A DNA stretch of 64,000 bases from an uncultured Bacteroidota bacterium (GCA_903882805.1 CAIRYK010000053.1:62001-126000), one strand, 5' to 3'; positions 17,376 through 27,066 are shown, counted from the stretch's first letter. Made by a program: numbers and translations. The notes: a model not told the origin generated them from the letters alone.

Positions 17376-19238
17376 TTATTTCCGTAAAAAAGTGTGCACA
17401 TCAATTGTTTCCCCTTTTTGTCCTACTGCTTTCAGAAAATATGTACCGGGCGCAAGCGGCGCAATGTTGAAAGTAATCAGGTTGCGACCGCTCTTGCATG
17501 GATGATCGGTGAGCTTATCTACCACACGGCCCTGCATATCGTACACCATAAAGCTAAAACCCTGTTCCTGATCTACGCTAAATTCGAAACTGATAAACTC
17601 GAATGCTGGATTGGGGTATAGCTTGCCGGCTGTTTTTGCAGCGGTCTGCACAGTGGGCACGCCCACCTTGAATGGCGATGAAAGGCGCGCAAGGTAATTG
17701 CCATACAAATGATCTTTACGACCATAAATACCCTCTATCCATACCGAACCAAGGCTCGACCAGTCGGGCTGATTACCGCTATAGTCGCCCCAGCGTTGCT
17801 CCTTGCCCGATAGGCGGCTTATAGAGCCATCGCCGGTTTTTACCTTCACAAGTTCTGAGAAATTATTACCGTCGAACAGTATAGCGCCCAAGCCGGGATA
17901 GGTAGTGGGGCCTGTATATTCGAATGAAATGATGGAGTGATTTTGCCCAAACACATTGCCGGTGAAGGAGATGTTCGGGTAGCCAAAGTCGAGGGTGTCT
18001 ATACTGAATATGCGACCGGTAACCACTGGCGCAGTGCGGAAATTGCTGATAATGCCATGGTAAATACCGGCTGCTCCGCTCGATGGGTTGACAGACGTAC
18101 TGACAAACTGTATTTCATCGCCCCTGATAAATCCGCCCAATACGCGACCGTCGTTTGTGGCCAGCGTTTTGGTAGTATCGGGTTGGCGGCCATTGGGCGG
18201 TACGCCATAATTGAGCGACGACACCAGCGGCGTAATACGCAGGAATGAATCGGCGCTGCCAATAGTATCGGGCACCTGCACAAGGAAAACGGAGTCGTTG
18301 GTTACATCAAAATTACGGTTGGAAAGGAAGTACTGGCTTGGGCCCTGTAGCGTGTCGCCGGGGTTGAGGGGGTACAGGCAGCGCAGGTAGCGGTTGTTGT
18401 ATTTCACACTGTCCCATATCTGGTAGTTCAGTACTGTATCGCCATTATAGCCATCTTCTTTACGCACCTGGTATATGAGGGTTTGTGTAAAACCAGCCTG
18501 CCAGCTACTATCGAACATGATTTTGTTGCCGGTAAAGAAAAACTCGTTTTTAGTAACGGCAATAGCAGGATAATCGAACCAGGTGGTGTCGCCGGCATAG
18601 TTGCCATAAAATTTGTAAAAATTCCAGGCGCCATTGGGGTCGTTGGTTTTAGAAAAACCTATTACTATATAGTTATACGCCACAGTGCCGTTCAGCATGA
18701 TGCAAATAAACTTATCGGCTTCTGGATCGTAAAGCACTTTGGGGTCGTAGCGGTAGTCGTTGCTAAAATTATTGAGGCCTACGCTCACCGAAAACACCTT
18801 CAGGCTCTTACGGCTCTCGTAGGCGCCCGTTGCGGCGTCGTGCACGGCAATGGTAGAGTTCATTACAGACACTGCCTTGCCGCCGCGGCTCACAGCGCTA
18901 CAGTTGTCGGGCGGTATACCCGACATAGAGTCGGCCACAAAACTTATGTCCACCACAGGCGATGGAACAGACGATGATGTCTTTTTTCTGGAGCCATCGG
19001 CCTGCCTCGGAAATTTAAGGCTGATTTGTTTTTTTATCTCTTCCAGTTTTTTCTGTTCCGCATCAGCGTCGGGGTCTGGCATCTCCATGCTATACACCTG
19101 TGCGTTGTATTTATCTACTACCTCGCTAAGCGTTACCTTGCCTGCCAGAGGAGTTGTGTATCTTTTCACGCGCCCCTGCGCTGCTGCGCCCTGAGCTATA
19201 AATAACGAGCCTATGAGTAAAAGGAGAGAAAATCGCAT
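17376..19238 (-). CDS. Secreted protein with T9SS C-terminal sorting domain
   Basis: 620 residues from ATG 19238. A signal peptide (FSLLLLIGSLFIAQGAAA) gives Sec export. Residues 95-540 form a beta-rich, propeller-like region (YDPKVLYDPEADKFICIMLN, FDYPAIAVTKNEFFFTGNKI, LARLSSPFKVGVPTV) without a catalytic motif I recognise. The last ~75 residues are a type A sorting domain: AGKLYPNPAFEFISFEF, FSFMVYDMQGRVVDKL, GRNLITFNIAPLAPGTYFLK and a basic end TFLRK. The protein should therefore cross the outer membrane through the type IX system and be released or attached to the surface. Function of the body is unknown. Confidence 0.85.
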   Translation of the reverse strand: MRFSLLLLIGSLFIAQGAAAQGRVKRYTTPLAGKVTLSEVVDKYNAQVYSMEMPDPDADAEQKKLEEIKKQISLKFPRQADGSRKKTSSSVPSPVVDISFVADSMSGIPPDNCSAVSRGGKAVSVMNSTIAVHDAATGAYESRKSLKVFSVSVGLNNFSNDYRYDPKVLYDPEADKFICIMLNGTVAYNYIVIGFSKTNDPNGAWNFYKFYGNYAGDTTWFDYPAIAVTKNEFFFTGNKIMFDSSWQAGFTQTLIYQVRKEDGYNGDTVLNYQIWDSVKYNNRYLRCLYPLNPGDTLQGPSQYFLSNRNFDVTNDSVFLVQVPDTIGSADSFLRITPLVSSLNYGVPPNGRQPDTTKTLATNDGRVLGGFIRGDEIQFVSTSVNPSSGAAGIYHGIISNFRTAPVVTGRIFSIDTLDFGYPNISFTGNVFGQNHSIISFEYTGPTTYPGLGAILFDGNNFSELVKVKTGDGSISRLSGKEQRWGDYSGNQPDWSSLGSVWIEGIYGRKDHLYGNYLARLSSPFKVGVPTVQTAAKTAGKLYPNPAFEFISFEFSVDQEQGFSFMVYDMQGRVVDKLTDHPCKSGRNLITFNIAPLAPGTYFLKAVGQKGETIDVHTFLRK

Positions 19239-19324
19239 TTGGAAAGTTTGTATAAAGTTAAAGAAAGTCGGGTAAATGACGCTTAGTTTTTACTTTGCTG
19301 TATGCTGGCAGCCAGTAGTCCAGA

Positions 19325-19963
19325 TCATTCCCGCCAGTTTTTTATTTTCAGTTGTTCAAAAAAGGTTTCTTCTTCTATTTCGCGCACGCATCCCGGCTGC
19401 AAATCGCCGAGTTGCAGGTCTTCAATCGATATACGTATCAGGCGGCGCACTCTATGTCCTACGGCATCGGTCATTTTGCGCACCTGATGAAATTTGCCTT
19501 CCGTAAGGCTAATGGTCAGCCAGCTAAATACACCGTATTCCTTCGGGCGGTTGCCGCTCACAAAGAGCCCTTCGGGCTTTTGTACCACTTGCACATCGCA
19601 CGGCGGAGTAATATAGGTTGCTCCATTCTGAACAATAATAGGTACGCCTGTGCGCAACTTGTGCAGACTTTCAGCGCTTAGCTCGTCTTTTACCTGCACC
19701 AGATAGGTGCGCGCATGCGGCGTCTCGCCCTGAAATAAGAGTCGGGTAACCTTCTTGTTGGTGGTAAGTATCAGCAACCCCTCCGAATGGTTGTCGAGGC
19801 GGCCGATAGCATGAATGCCCTCGGGGAAATCGAAATTTATCTTTCCCAGCAGCCGAACATTGTCGGGACTCACAAACTGAGAAACCATATTGAAGGGCTT
19901 GTTGATGATGTAATATTTGAAACCCTCGGCAACAGTATCTGGTTGGTGCATATTATCCGGCAT
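19325..19963 (-). CDS. RsuA/RluE-family rRNA pseudouridine synthase
   Basis: Converts a specific uridine in rRNA to pseudouridine. The catalytic motif GRLDNHSEGLLILTTN carries the essential Asp, and the conserved KTYLVQVK-like strand appears as ARTYLVQVK. The family C-terminal motif is present as HQVRKMTDAVGHRVRRLIR. The N-terminus (YYIINKPFNMVSQF) lacks an S4 domain, as in RluE, which modifies 23S rRNA; RluB/RsuA carry S4. RluE is therefore the best guess, not certain. The frame opens at a TTG at 19990; the ATG at 19963 (MPDNMHQPD) is preferred, giving 212 residues. Confidence 0.82.
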   Translation of the reverse strand: MPDNMHQPDTVAEGFKYYIINKPFNMVSQFVSPDNVRLLGKINFDFPEGIHAIGRLDNHSEGLLILTTNKKVTRLLFQGETPHARTYLVQVKDELSAESLHKLRTGVPIIVQNGATYITPPCDVQVVQKPEGLFVSGNRPKEYGVFSWLTISLTEGKFHQVRKMTDAVGHRVRRLIRISIEDLQLGDLQPGCVREIEEETFFEQLKIKNWRE

Positions 19964-19990
19964 GCTTAAGAAAAGGGGCAAAGCTATCAA

Positions 19991-20541
19991 ACGTTTGGGA
20001 AAAGAAGCTATTTCTGATTTATGGCGCTTAGGTTGTGTTTGTTGATGTGATTGGAATTGATATCAAACACGTTCAACCGGTTTCCGGTAGGCGCGAGAAG
20101 GTGCAATTTACCCCAGACTTCGCCACGGGGCTAGGCAAATTCAAGCCCTTCAGGCTTACACATCAAGTGGAGATGTCATCAATTATACCAAATCGATTAA
20201 AATTCGGCGCCAACGCATGTCATTGCGCCGTTAGGCGCTACAGGTTTGTAGTTGAGTAATGTATTACTTATAGTCTGCGCCCCGTAGGGTCGCAACAATG
20301 TCCGCATGGCGATTTTTAATGTCCAAACGGTATTACCTGACTATATATACATGTATTGCAATAGTAGCAAACAAGAGATAGAGAATGTTAACAGAGCGAC
20401 CTAATCGCACCACAATCCTAAGTACTGAAGTTCCTCTATTTATGGAAATCTCATTAAGATATTTTATATTCACAGTACAATAGGTTGAATAGTAAATCAG
20501 CAATGATGTAGCGGTCTATTGAAATACTGATCGTATCCTCC
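19991..20541. other. Intergenic region with palindromes and a dispersed repeat
   Basis: No gene is supported. A hairpin AAGCCCTTCAGGCTT lies near 20143-20157, and the second copy of the ~145 bp repeat occupies 20188-20333. From 20340 to the regulator stop at 20542 the sequence is AT-rich and featureless. Confidence 0.5.
20188..20333. repeat. Dispersed ~145 bp repeat, copy 2
   Basis: Near-identical to 10726-10869 in the same orientation. This copy is bordered by ATACC on the left (20184-20188 region) and GGTAT on the right, short inverted ends that suggest a mobile element. Differences are confined to a few positions, so the copies are recent relatives. Confidence 0.75.
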
Positions 20542-21174
20542 CTATATAAACTTATTATCCTTAGCGGCCTTTATAGCATCGGCTTTGCTGTGCACGTTTA
20601 GTTTGTTGTATATGTTTTTGATGTGCGATTTTACGGTTTCCAGGTCTATATATAGTTCTTCGGCTATGCGCTTGCGGCTTTTGCCGGTGGCTATTTGCTC
20701 CAGTATCTCGGTTTCGCGGCGGGTGAGGGGCGACGATTCATTACGCTTAAACGACGATATCACCAGCCGGGCTATGTTGGCGCTCATGGGGCCGCCACCT
20801 TCCATCACCTCGTGTATGGCCGATACTATTTTTTCGGGCGGGGTGTTCTTCGTCAGGTAGCCTTCGGCGCCATTGCCCAGCGCCCGGAAGATAAGTAACT
20901 CCTGCTCATATACCGTCAGTATCAGTATATGGGTATTGGGTAGCAGGCGTTTCAGCTTGGGCAGCGCTTCTATGCCCGATATGCCGGGCAGCTCCACATC
21001 CAGCAACAATACATCGGGGTCGTCGGCAGCTATTTTCTTAAAGGCGTCTTCGCACGATGCGTAAACGCTGGCTATTTTATAACCGGGGGTGTTGCCTATC
21101 AGAAAGGCATAGCCCTCGCGTATGGTTTCGTCGTCTTCTATGATGGTTACACGTATGTCCAGATCGCGTTTCAT
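20542..21174 (-). CDS. NarL/LuxR-family response regulator
   Basis: 210 residues from ATG 21174. The receiver domain has the acidic pocket Glu13/Asp14/Asp15 (IIEDDETIREGY), the phospho-acceptor Asp59 (VLLLDVELPG), Thr87 and Lys109 (EGYLTKNTPPEK). The C-terminal LuxR-type helix-turn-helix spans about residues 145-210 (LTRRETEILEQIATGKSRKR, ETVKSHIKNIYNKLNVHSKA). It lies 47 bases downstream of the sensor kinase on the same strand, so the two form a two-component system in one transcript. Target genes are unknown. Confidence 0.92.
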   Translation of the reverse strand: MKRDLDIRVTIIEDDETIREGYAFLIGNTPGYKIASVYASCEDAFKKIAADDPDVLLLDVELPGISGIEALPKLKRLLPNTHILILTVYEQELLIFRALGNGAEGYLTKNTPPEKIVSAIHEVMEGGGPMSANIARLVISSFKRNESSPLTRRETEILEQIATGKSRKRIAEELYIDLETVKSHIKNIYNKLNVHSKADAIKAAKDNKFI

Positions 21175-21221
21175 AGTATGTGGTATTTATACAAAGGTCT
21201 TTAATACAGTTGGCACGGTTA

Positions 21222-24209
21222 TCACCTGTTTAGCGGTATTTTAAAGGTCAGCGTTATTATAGTTCCCTTACCCGGGCGCGAGTCTACATAGAGGCGGCCA
21301 TCCAGCCTGCCGGCGCGCACATTCATATTGTTCAGTCCGTTGCCTTTCTTTATGGTTTGCAGGTCAAAACCCTGTCCGTCGTCTTTGAGGGTCAGTTGCA
21401 GTACATTTTTGTTTTTCAGCGTCACGTCCAGCGTCACATTGCGGGCTTTCGAGTACTTCAGGCAGTTATTGAGCGACTCCTTGAAGATCATGATCAGGTT
21501 GCGGCTCATATCCATGGGCAGTCTGAACTTGCGCCATTTTTCGTCGGTGCCTGTAAAGGTGAAATTCACATCGGTATCCTGAAACAACTCACCTGCAAAA
21601 TCGCGTATGCGATGCAGTATCTCATACAGATTGTCGTTCGATGGTTTTAACGACCACAATATGTCGCGGGTGCCGCTGTATAGCTGGCCGGTATTGTCTT
21701 CTATCTGCCCCAGTATTCGCTCTGCTTCGGGGGTAAGGGGTATTTTGTTCTTCAGCACATTCGTCAGCACATTTATGCGCGTCAGTTTGTTGCCTATTTC
21801 GTCATGAAAATCTTCCGCAGTGCGCAGCCTTATCTTGCTTTGCTCTTCAGCCCTCAGTTTGGCCAGCAGCTTCAGCCTGCGCTGCTTGCGGCTGTTTACC
21901 AGGTATTGCAGGCCTATACCCATGCCTATACAGGCCGCCAGCACTGCCAGGCGAAACCAGTTGGTTTTCTGAAATGGCGTTATAATTTCAAATTCGTACT
22001 TCAGTTCAGGGTTCACGCCATCTTCTGCGCCGCGACACTGCACATGAAACACATAGTTGCCGGGCGGCAATGCCGAGTAAGATACCGAATTGGTAGCCGA
22101 CCAGTCGCTCCATGGCACATCAAGCCCCTCTATACGATACCGATACAGCAGTTGCTGCGCCCCGCTGAGCGATACGGCCTGAAAGGTAAACGACAGATTG
22201 TTTTTGCGATAAGGCAGGCGTAGCCTGTAGGGAATGCCATACCAGTTGTCGAGGCTGTCGTACCACGACCGCTCCAGCGCGTTTTCGCCCGTAACTTTCA
22301 CAGACACCAACGCTATGCTATGCGGCGCCGACGACACTACTGCCGTATGCGGCTGGTAGTGAATAGCCCCGTTGGTGGTGCCAAACCAAATGCTGCCATC
22401 GGCCTGCTTTAGCACCGAGTTCATATTGCTCTCCATGCCCGATATGCCCTGCGCCTTGCCGTAAAAAGTAACCTGCGGCGGCTTGCCGTTGGTTATTTTT
22501 ATTTTATGAATACCAAAGCCGGTACCCACCCAAATGTTGCTGTCTATATCATCGGTAATGTTGTAAATAAAATCTGATAGCAGACCTGCAGCTTTATTGA
22601 TCACCAAAGCCTTGCGGGTATCCATATTGTAGCGCAGGGCGCCGTTATCGCTACTGCCCAGCCATAGCTCGCGGCCGCGCTTATACATGCACTGCACCAC
22701 GCTGCTATCTACCATAGTGCGGGTTATAAAGTCGGTTACCATTCCACCGCTATACAGTTTCAGCCCGTTTTTCTCGCCGGTAGCCATCAGCACGCTGTCG
22801 GCCCCAATGGTCAGAAACGACTGCACCGTCGATCCTTTCACATCTACGGCTTTAAACGCTTCCTGATCTACCACCACTGCGCCGTTTGAGAAGCCAATCC
22901 ACAGCCTATGACCGGTATCTTCGTAAATGCTGGTAATGGTGTTCGAAGGGAAGTTACGGTCGGGAGCTTCGTACTGCCTGAATATTTCGTTCTGGTACGA
23001 CCATAGTCCACGATCGCGGGTGCCTATCCACAGCTTCGATTTGCTGGTGTAGCATAGCGAGGTTATGGTGGGCGTAGGTTTTGACGGAAACGCCAGCGAG
23101 CTGACTTTGCCATCTTTGTAAATGTATAATCCGGCGTCGTAGGTACCTAAAAATAAGGAGTCGCGATTGTTGGTGGCGATGGCCATTACCTGCGCGCTGG
23201 GTAACCCCATAGATTCGTCGAGGGCCGTAAACTGCGTGCCCGAATACCTGAAAATACCTTGTCCGTCGCTGGCCATCCATATATTCCCCTCGGCATCGGT
23301 CAGCAGGTCCAGAAAACCATTATCGCTCAGCCCGTTATGCTTATTGTAGTATTGTATGCTACTACCTGCTATGCGTATAGCGCCGCTGGCTGCGCCCAGC
23401 CATATAGCCCCGGTATTATCTTGCGTTATAGCGGTGAGCGGAGGAAACACCAACGGATCGGGACCGGTTGCAAAAGGCATAAACAGACCGTTATCGAGCC
23501 GGAATAGTCCAAAATTGGTGGTTGCCCACACCTGTCTCGTCTTATCTCTGAATATCCGGAAAATGTTGGGCCTTATCACCTCGCCGCCATACACAAAGCC
23601 TAAAGTATCCCACCGGCCATGCTCCAGATGGTAGATAAATACATCCTTGGCTACCCACAGCCCGCCATGCTCGGCCAGCAATGCGCTCACTGTATCGGGG
23701 GTGCCGGGCGTAGCAAAGCGGGTCAGTTTGCCGGCGGCGTAGTAATATAAGTCGCCCTGTACGCGCCACCAGGTAGTGTCTCCCACAATTTGCAGTTGTT
23801 GCGGCGCGCTAACGCCGCTACGCTCTGTAAGGGGTCTTTTGCTAAGGTAGGTGAAGTTCTTGCCATTGAAACGCGACAAACCCGCCTGACCCGACAGCCA
23901 GATATTGCCAGAGGCATCTACAGCTACAGCGCGCACCTCGTTGCCGGGCAGTCCGTTTTTTACGGTATAGTTGGTAAAGTTGCGGCCGTCATAGCGCGAC
24001 AGGCCGCCGAGGGTGCCTATCCACAAATTGCCGGCTTTATCCTGCGCCAGCGATGTAGCCTGGCTCTGCATCAGCCCGTCTTCAACACTCAGATTGTGAA
24101 ACGGATAACGCTGCCCCCAAGCGCATACCGAGCACACAATGCCCGCAAGCAGCAGGGCAAGCCCTCTGCCCGCAAAAGCAATAGTTTTCAGGTGTTTGCT
24201 CCGGTTCAT
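21222..24209 (-). CDS. Propeller-type sensor histidine kinase
   Basis: 995 residues from ATG 24209. A signal-anchor segment (LALLLAGIVCSVCAWGQ) precedes two seven-bladed periplasmic propellers built of repeats such as DKAGNLWIGTLGGLSRYDG and DAEGNIWMASDGQGIFRY (about 34-640). A Y_Y_Y domain follows (YRYRIEGLDVPWSDWSATNS, LPPGNYVFHVQC), then one membrane helix at about 742-762. The cytoplasmic part has a HisKA_3 dimerisation helix with phospho-acceptor His802 (DFHDEIGNKLT), the N box (NNCLKYSKA) and G boxes (KDDGQGFD, KGNGLNNM). No DNA-binding domain is fused, unlike the hybrid systems of Bacteroides; the regulator is the next gene. The ligand is unknown. Confidence 0.92.
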   Translation of the reverse strand: MNRSKHLKTIAFAGRGLALLLAGIVCSVCAWGQRYPFHNLSVEDGLMQSQATSLAQDKAGNLWIGTLGGLSRYDGRNFTNYTVKNGLPGNEVRAVAVDASGNIWLSGQAGLSRFNGKNFTYLSKRPLTERSGVSAPQQLQIVGDTTWWRVQGDLYYYAAGKLTRFATPGTPDTVSALLAEHGGLWVAKDVFIYHLEHGRWDTLGFVYGGEVIRPNIFRIFRDKTRQVWATTNFGLFRLDNGLFMPFATGPDPLVFPPLTAITQDNTGAIWLGAASGAIRIAGSSIQYYNKHNGLSDNGFLDLLTDAEGNIWMASDGQGIFRYSGTQFTALDESMGLPSAQVMAIATNNRDSLFLGTYDAGLYIYKDGKVSSLAFPSKPTPTITSLCYTSKSKLWIGTRDRGLWSYQNEIFRQYEAPDRNFPSNTITSIYEDTGHRLWIGFSNGAVVVDQEAFKAVDVKGSTVQSFLTIGADSVLMATGEKNGLKLYSGGMVTDFITRTMVDSSVVQCMYKRGRELWLGSSDNGALRYNMDTRKALVINKAAGLLSDFIYNITDDIDSNIWVGTGFGIHKIKITNGKPPQVTFYGKAQGISGMESNMNSVLKQADGSIWFGTTNGAIHYQPHTAVVSSAPHSIALVSVKVTGENALERSWYDSLDNWYGIPYRLRLPYRKNNLSFTFQAVSLSGAQQLLYRYRIEGLDVPWSDWSATNSVSYSALPPGNYVFHVQCRGAEDGVNPELKYEFEIITPFQKTNWFRLAVLAACIGMGIGLQYLVNSRKQRRLKLLAKLRAEEQSKIRLRTAEDFHDEIGNKLTRINVLTNVLKNKIPLTPEAERILGQIEDNTGQLYSGTRDILWSLKPSNDNLYEILHRIRDFAGELFQDTDVNFTFTGTDEKWRKFRLPMDMSRNLIMIFKESLNNCLKYSKARNVTLDVTLKNKNVLQLTLKDDGQGFDLQTIKKGNGLNNMNVRAGRLDGRLYVDSRPGKGTIITLTFKIPLNR

Positions 24210-24479
24210 AATTCAGTGTGAAATTAAACCTTAAAGCGATTAGTATAATAGGTTGCAGGGATTTTTTTGACGGATGCGGAGCTTCAAAACCTATTGCATA
24301 ATTCCAACTGTGATCTGGTAATAAATTGGAGCGTTTGATGGAAGCTAATTTACATTACCCTAAAATGGATTCAATCTTCGGAAAGCTATCTTTAGGGTTA
24401 TTACAGTGTATTCACGAACATTCTTTAGAATTCTAAACTGGTTTTTCAGTAATTCAACTTAAAAATTCCGGAGCCACAA

Positions 24480-24664
24480 GGTGGCGTTGGCCAGATGCCA
24501 GGTCTTTGGGCAGGTGATTTTTTTTCGAGCCCTACCAGGAGTAGCATTTCATCGGCTGCCGTTTGTTTCTGCCTGCCGCTCATGGGCGCCAAAAGTTGCT
24601 TCCCTTTTTCGGCGGCTGTAAAATAGAATATCAGTGCAAAGGTTTGCATTACAAAGCCTATTTG
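24480..24664 (-). pseudogene. Remnant of the ABC ATPase gene found at 27172-27846
   Basis: The minus strand reads IGFVMQTFALIFYFTAAEKG and APMSGRQKQTAADEMLLLVG, matching VGFVMQSFALIPYLTAAENV and APMSGRQKQTAADEILRLVG of the intact ATPase, and after a frameshift continues NHLPKDLASGQRH, matching NHLPKELSAGQRQ. Only the middle of the gene remains: no Walker A, no Walker B. DNA-level similarity is high, so the duplication is fairly recent. On its other side it abuts an rsmI fragment in opposite orientation. Confidence 0.75.
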
Positions 24665-25018
24665 TTGTTTGAAGGGTTTTTGCCCCAGAAAAAAGGCAGG
24701 CAAACCATTCTGCGCCTGCTATCGAGCGAGGAACGCACCATAATACTGTATGAGTCGCCCCACAGATTGGTAAAAACCCTTACCGAAATGGCTACCTGTT
24801 TTGGCCCCGACCGTTAGGCCGCAGTGTGCCGCGAGCTGACCAAAATGTTTGAAGAGACCAACAAAAACACCCTTACAGCCCTTGCTGCCCACTACACAAA
24901 ACACCCACCCAAGGGCGAAATAGTAATAGTAATAGCCGGTAAAGACCCACGAGCCGCCCTGCTGCCAGAGCCGGATGCACAAATAGAAGAAGGGGAGGAA
25001 GGAGATGAAGTGGAGTAG
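24659..25018 (+). pseudogene. rsmI: 3' remnant of rsmI (16S rRNA 2'-O-methyltransferase) with a nonsense codon
   Basis: The frame reads LFEGFLPQKKGRQTILRLLS, then EERTIILYESPHRLVKTLTE, CFGPDR, a TAG at 24815-24817, and AAVCRELTKMFEETNKNTL, KHPPKGEIVIVIAGKDPR to a stop at 25018. These are signatures of the C-terminal half of RsmI, which methylates the ribose of C1402 in 16S rRNA. The AdoMet-binding N-terminal half is missing. A CAG to TAG change would explain the stop. The acidic tail (EEGEEGDEVE) is consistent with the natural end. An intact rsmI may exist elsewhere in the genome. Confidence 0.8.
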
Positions 25019-25118
25019 TAGGAGTTGTGGTTGGCTGAGGTGCTGACTACAGATGGCTTGTATGAAGCAGCCCAAGGAAAGTATCGGGATGAGTTGAAAG
25101 AAGCAATGAAAAATCTTA

Positions 25119-25280
25119 TTATTTTAGTACTTCGAAAACACTTTCAACAGGGAGTTTAAGTTCGTTCTCCCGGTCTTCCATCATCGACAATAATGCCCAA
25201 TCTGCTTTTTGCTCTTCCGATAGCACCTTTGCTTTGAAGTGCAATTTCCGGAAACCACCCTACTTAAGCTTTATTACCAT
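25119..25280 (-). pseudogene. Possible small broken gene
   Basis: From ATG 25280 the frame reads MVIKLK, then TAG, then GGFRKLHFKAKVLSEEQKAD and a further 27 residues ending FEVLK before TAA at 25119-25121. The part after the stop is well-formed, polar and helical. It could be the end of a short antitoxin-like or chaperone-like protein, but I recognise no family. It lies between the rsmI remnant and the DUF262 gene. Confidence 0.35.
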
Positions 25281-25356
25281 TTGCGGTTAATATAGTTCAA
25301 TAAAATGCTAAAGGTTTAGCCATACATTTCATAGCATCCTGCTATATCTTTCTTAC

Positions 25357-27066
25357 CTATGCCAATTGGCTTATTCTCCATATTGTTTTGGCCTGTTTCG
25401 CCATCCATTTTTGCCGATCCGCAATATGCTCAGGTGTCCATTCGCTATTCTCCTCAGCAATTTTTTGTGTTATCAAAAATTCACTTTTTGCATACATTCC
25501 TTTTTTGTCCGGAAATTCCTTATTTCCAACTAATCTGTTATCCGTTGAGTTCATCAGTGTCATATTACCCAATCGGTACACAAATTGTTCATGTTCTGTA
25601 TCCGAAAATTGATCCCAATCATTTCCAAGCGATTCAGGTAAAATATGCTCAATATTGTATTTGTCGCTTGTTGTGCTATAATCTACCGAAGACTCACGCT
25701 TTTCCAATTTAAACAGTACATACCGAACAATATCCCTGCCATGCTTTTGAGTTGTTTTTATTTGCTTATCGCTAAACGCATTAAAGAAGGTGGAATCATC
25801 GGGGTATAAACTACTAAGTGCTTGAATTACTGCCGAAATACCAGTTAAAGTGCCCCTGTGCAACTGCTCCGCGACATTGGTATAAACCAATTCTTGGTCA
25901 TTTGTGGGTAAGTTGCCAATAACATTATACCTAAAAGAAATGATACTGCACACGTTTAGTAGCGAAGTAAAATCTTTGGGACTCAGCACTCTATAACCAG
26001 CAAGCAACAAAGGATATAACTGGCGCACGCTGAACATTGTTAACTCTCGAATATATACGCGCTGATCCGCGTTCCATAAAACATCCTCAGGTTTGGATAG
26101 CGCAACATAAAGGTCTGCATCTTCTCCCATTTCTCGAAGCAACTCAAATACTAAACCTCGGCTATTAATTTTCAACTGTATTTTCTTAAAAAGTTCAGCC
26201 GAGCGTACCATTTTGTTTCTGCTATTCCAGTGTGTACGCAAAAAGTTCGGAAACTTTTCACTGCCCAACTTTCCAACCAAATCTTCCCAACGTTCATCCA
26301 GTTGATTCAACTCTGTTTCATTATTACCTTCTTTGTGTACTACTGAGAATAAATAGTTCTTCAATAAATCGGTTGAGGAGAGTTTTACCCCACGCGCATT
26401 AAGTGTTTCGAAAACTTTATATGCGTTCAGTTCGTCATTTACAGTTATTACTGTAAAAAACAGTTTATCACTTAAATTTTCCAATAATGTAGCCAGTAAT
26501 GCGCCGTCTTTTTTATTTCCATACTCCTGCCATATTTTACCTTCAAACCACTCAAAAGCTTTACGCATTTGATGTTCAGTAAATTTTACATTTCTTGTAG
26601 GTAATTTCTGCAACGGAACGAGGTAGTGTTGGTAATAGGAGTTGTTATTCCTGTTGAGCTCCAGTTTGGTTTTTGCAATCAGCGTTACCGGGTCAAGATA
26701 ACCAATAAAGGTACTTCTTAATTGCGTTTGTCTGATCTTATTGTCGTCGGGGTCTACTCCATCAGCTATTAGCCGTTCAAAATTTTTCAGTACGGAAAGC
26801 GAAATAATACTTAAGGTAGTAATACGTTGCTGCCCATCTATAATATCAAATTTCTTATTGTCTTTAGATTGGAGCACCAAGTAGCCCATGTAATGGGCAG
26901 TTTCACCATCAGTCTGAAATAGATTTTGAATATCTGCCCACAAATCACTCCATTCCTCATCTGTCCAGCTATAATCGCGCTGAAACCGTGGTACGGTATA
27001 TATCAGTCCATTTCCTATCAGGCTCCTGTAAGTTTGATTTGAAGTATTGAAATTAGTAATAGACAT
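25357..27066 (-). CDS. DUF262/DUF1524 protein, GmrSD-like restriction type
   Basis: 569 residues from ATG 27066. The N-terminal DUF262 (GmrS-like) domain shows VPRFQRDYSWTDEEW and the nucleotide-handling motif IIDGQQRITT at 75-84. The C-terminal DUF1524 (GmrD-like) nuclease domain shows an HNH-type pattern: NIEHILPESLGNDWD followed by YRLGNMTLMNSTDNRLVGN. Fused proteins of this kind act as modification-dependent restriction or other anti-phage factors; BrxU is a described relative. The gene is visibly more AT-rich than its surroundings, stands alone and is bordered by gene remnants, which fits acquisition by transfer. Substrate and partners are unknown. Confidence 0.85.
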   Translation of the reverse strand: MSITNFNTSNQTYRSLIGNGLIYTVPRFQRDYSWTDEEWSDLWADIQNLFQTDGETAHYMGYLVLQSKDNKKFDIIDGQQRITTLSIISLSVLKNFERLIADGVDPDDNKIRQTQLRSTFIGYLDPVTLIAKTKLELNRNNNSYYQHYLVPLQKLPTRNVKFTEHQMRKAFEWFEGKIWQEYGNKKDGALLATLLENLSDKLFFTVITVNDELNAYKVFETLNARGVKLSSTDLLKNYLFSVVHKEGNNETELNQLDERWEDLVGKLGSEKFPNFLRTHWNSRNKMVRSAELFKKIQLKINSRGLVFELLREMGEDADLYVALSKPEDVLWNADQRVYIRELTMFSVRQLYPLLLAGYRVLSPKDFTSLLNVCSIISFRYNVIGNLPTNDQELVYTNVAEQLHRGTLTGISAVIQALSSLYPDDSTFFNAFSDKQIKTTQKHGRDIVRYVLFKLEKRESSVDYSTTSDKYNIEHILPESLGNDWDQFSDTEHEQFVYRLGNMTLMNSTDNRLVGNKEFPDKKGMYAKSEFLITQKIAEENSEWTPEHIADRQKWMAKQAKTIWRISQLA

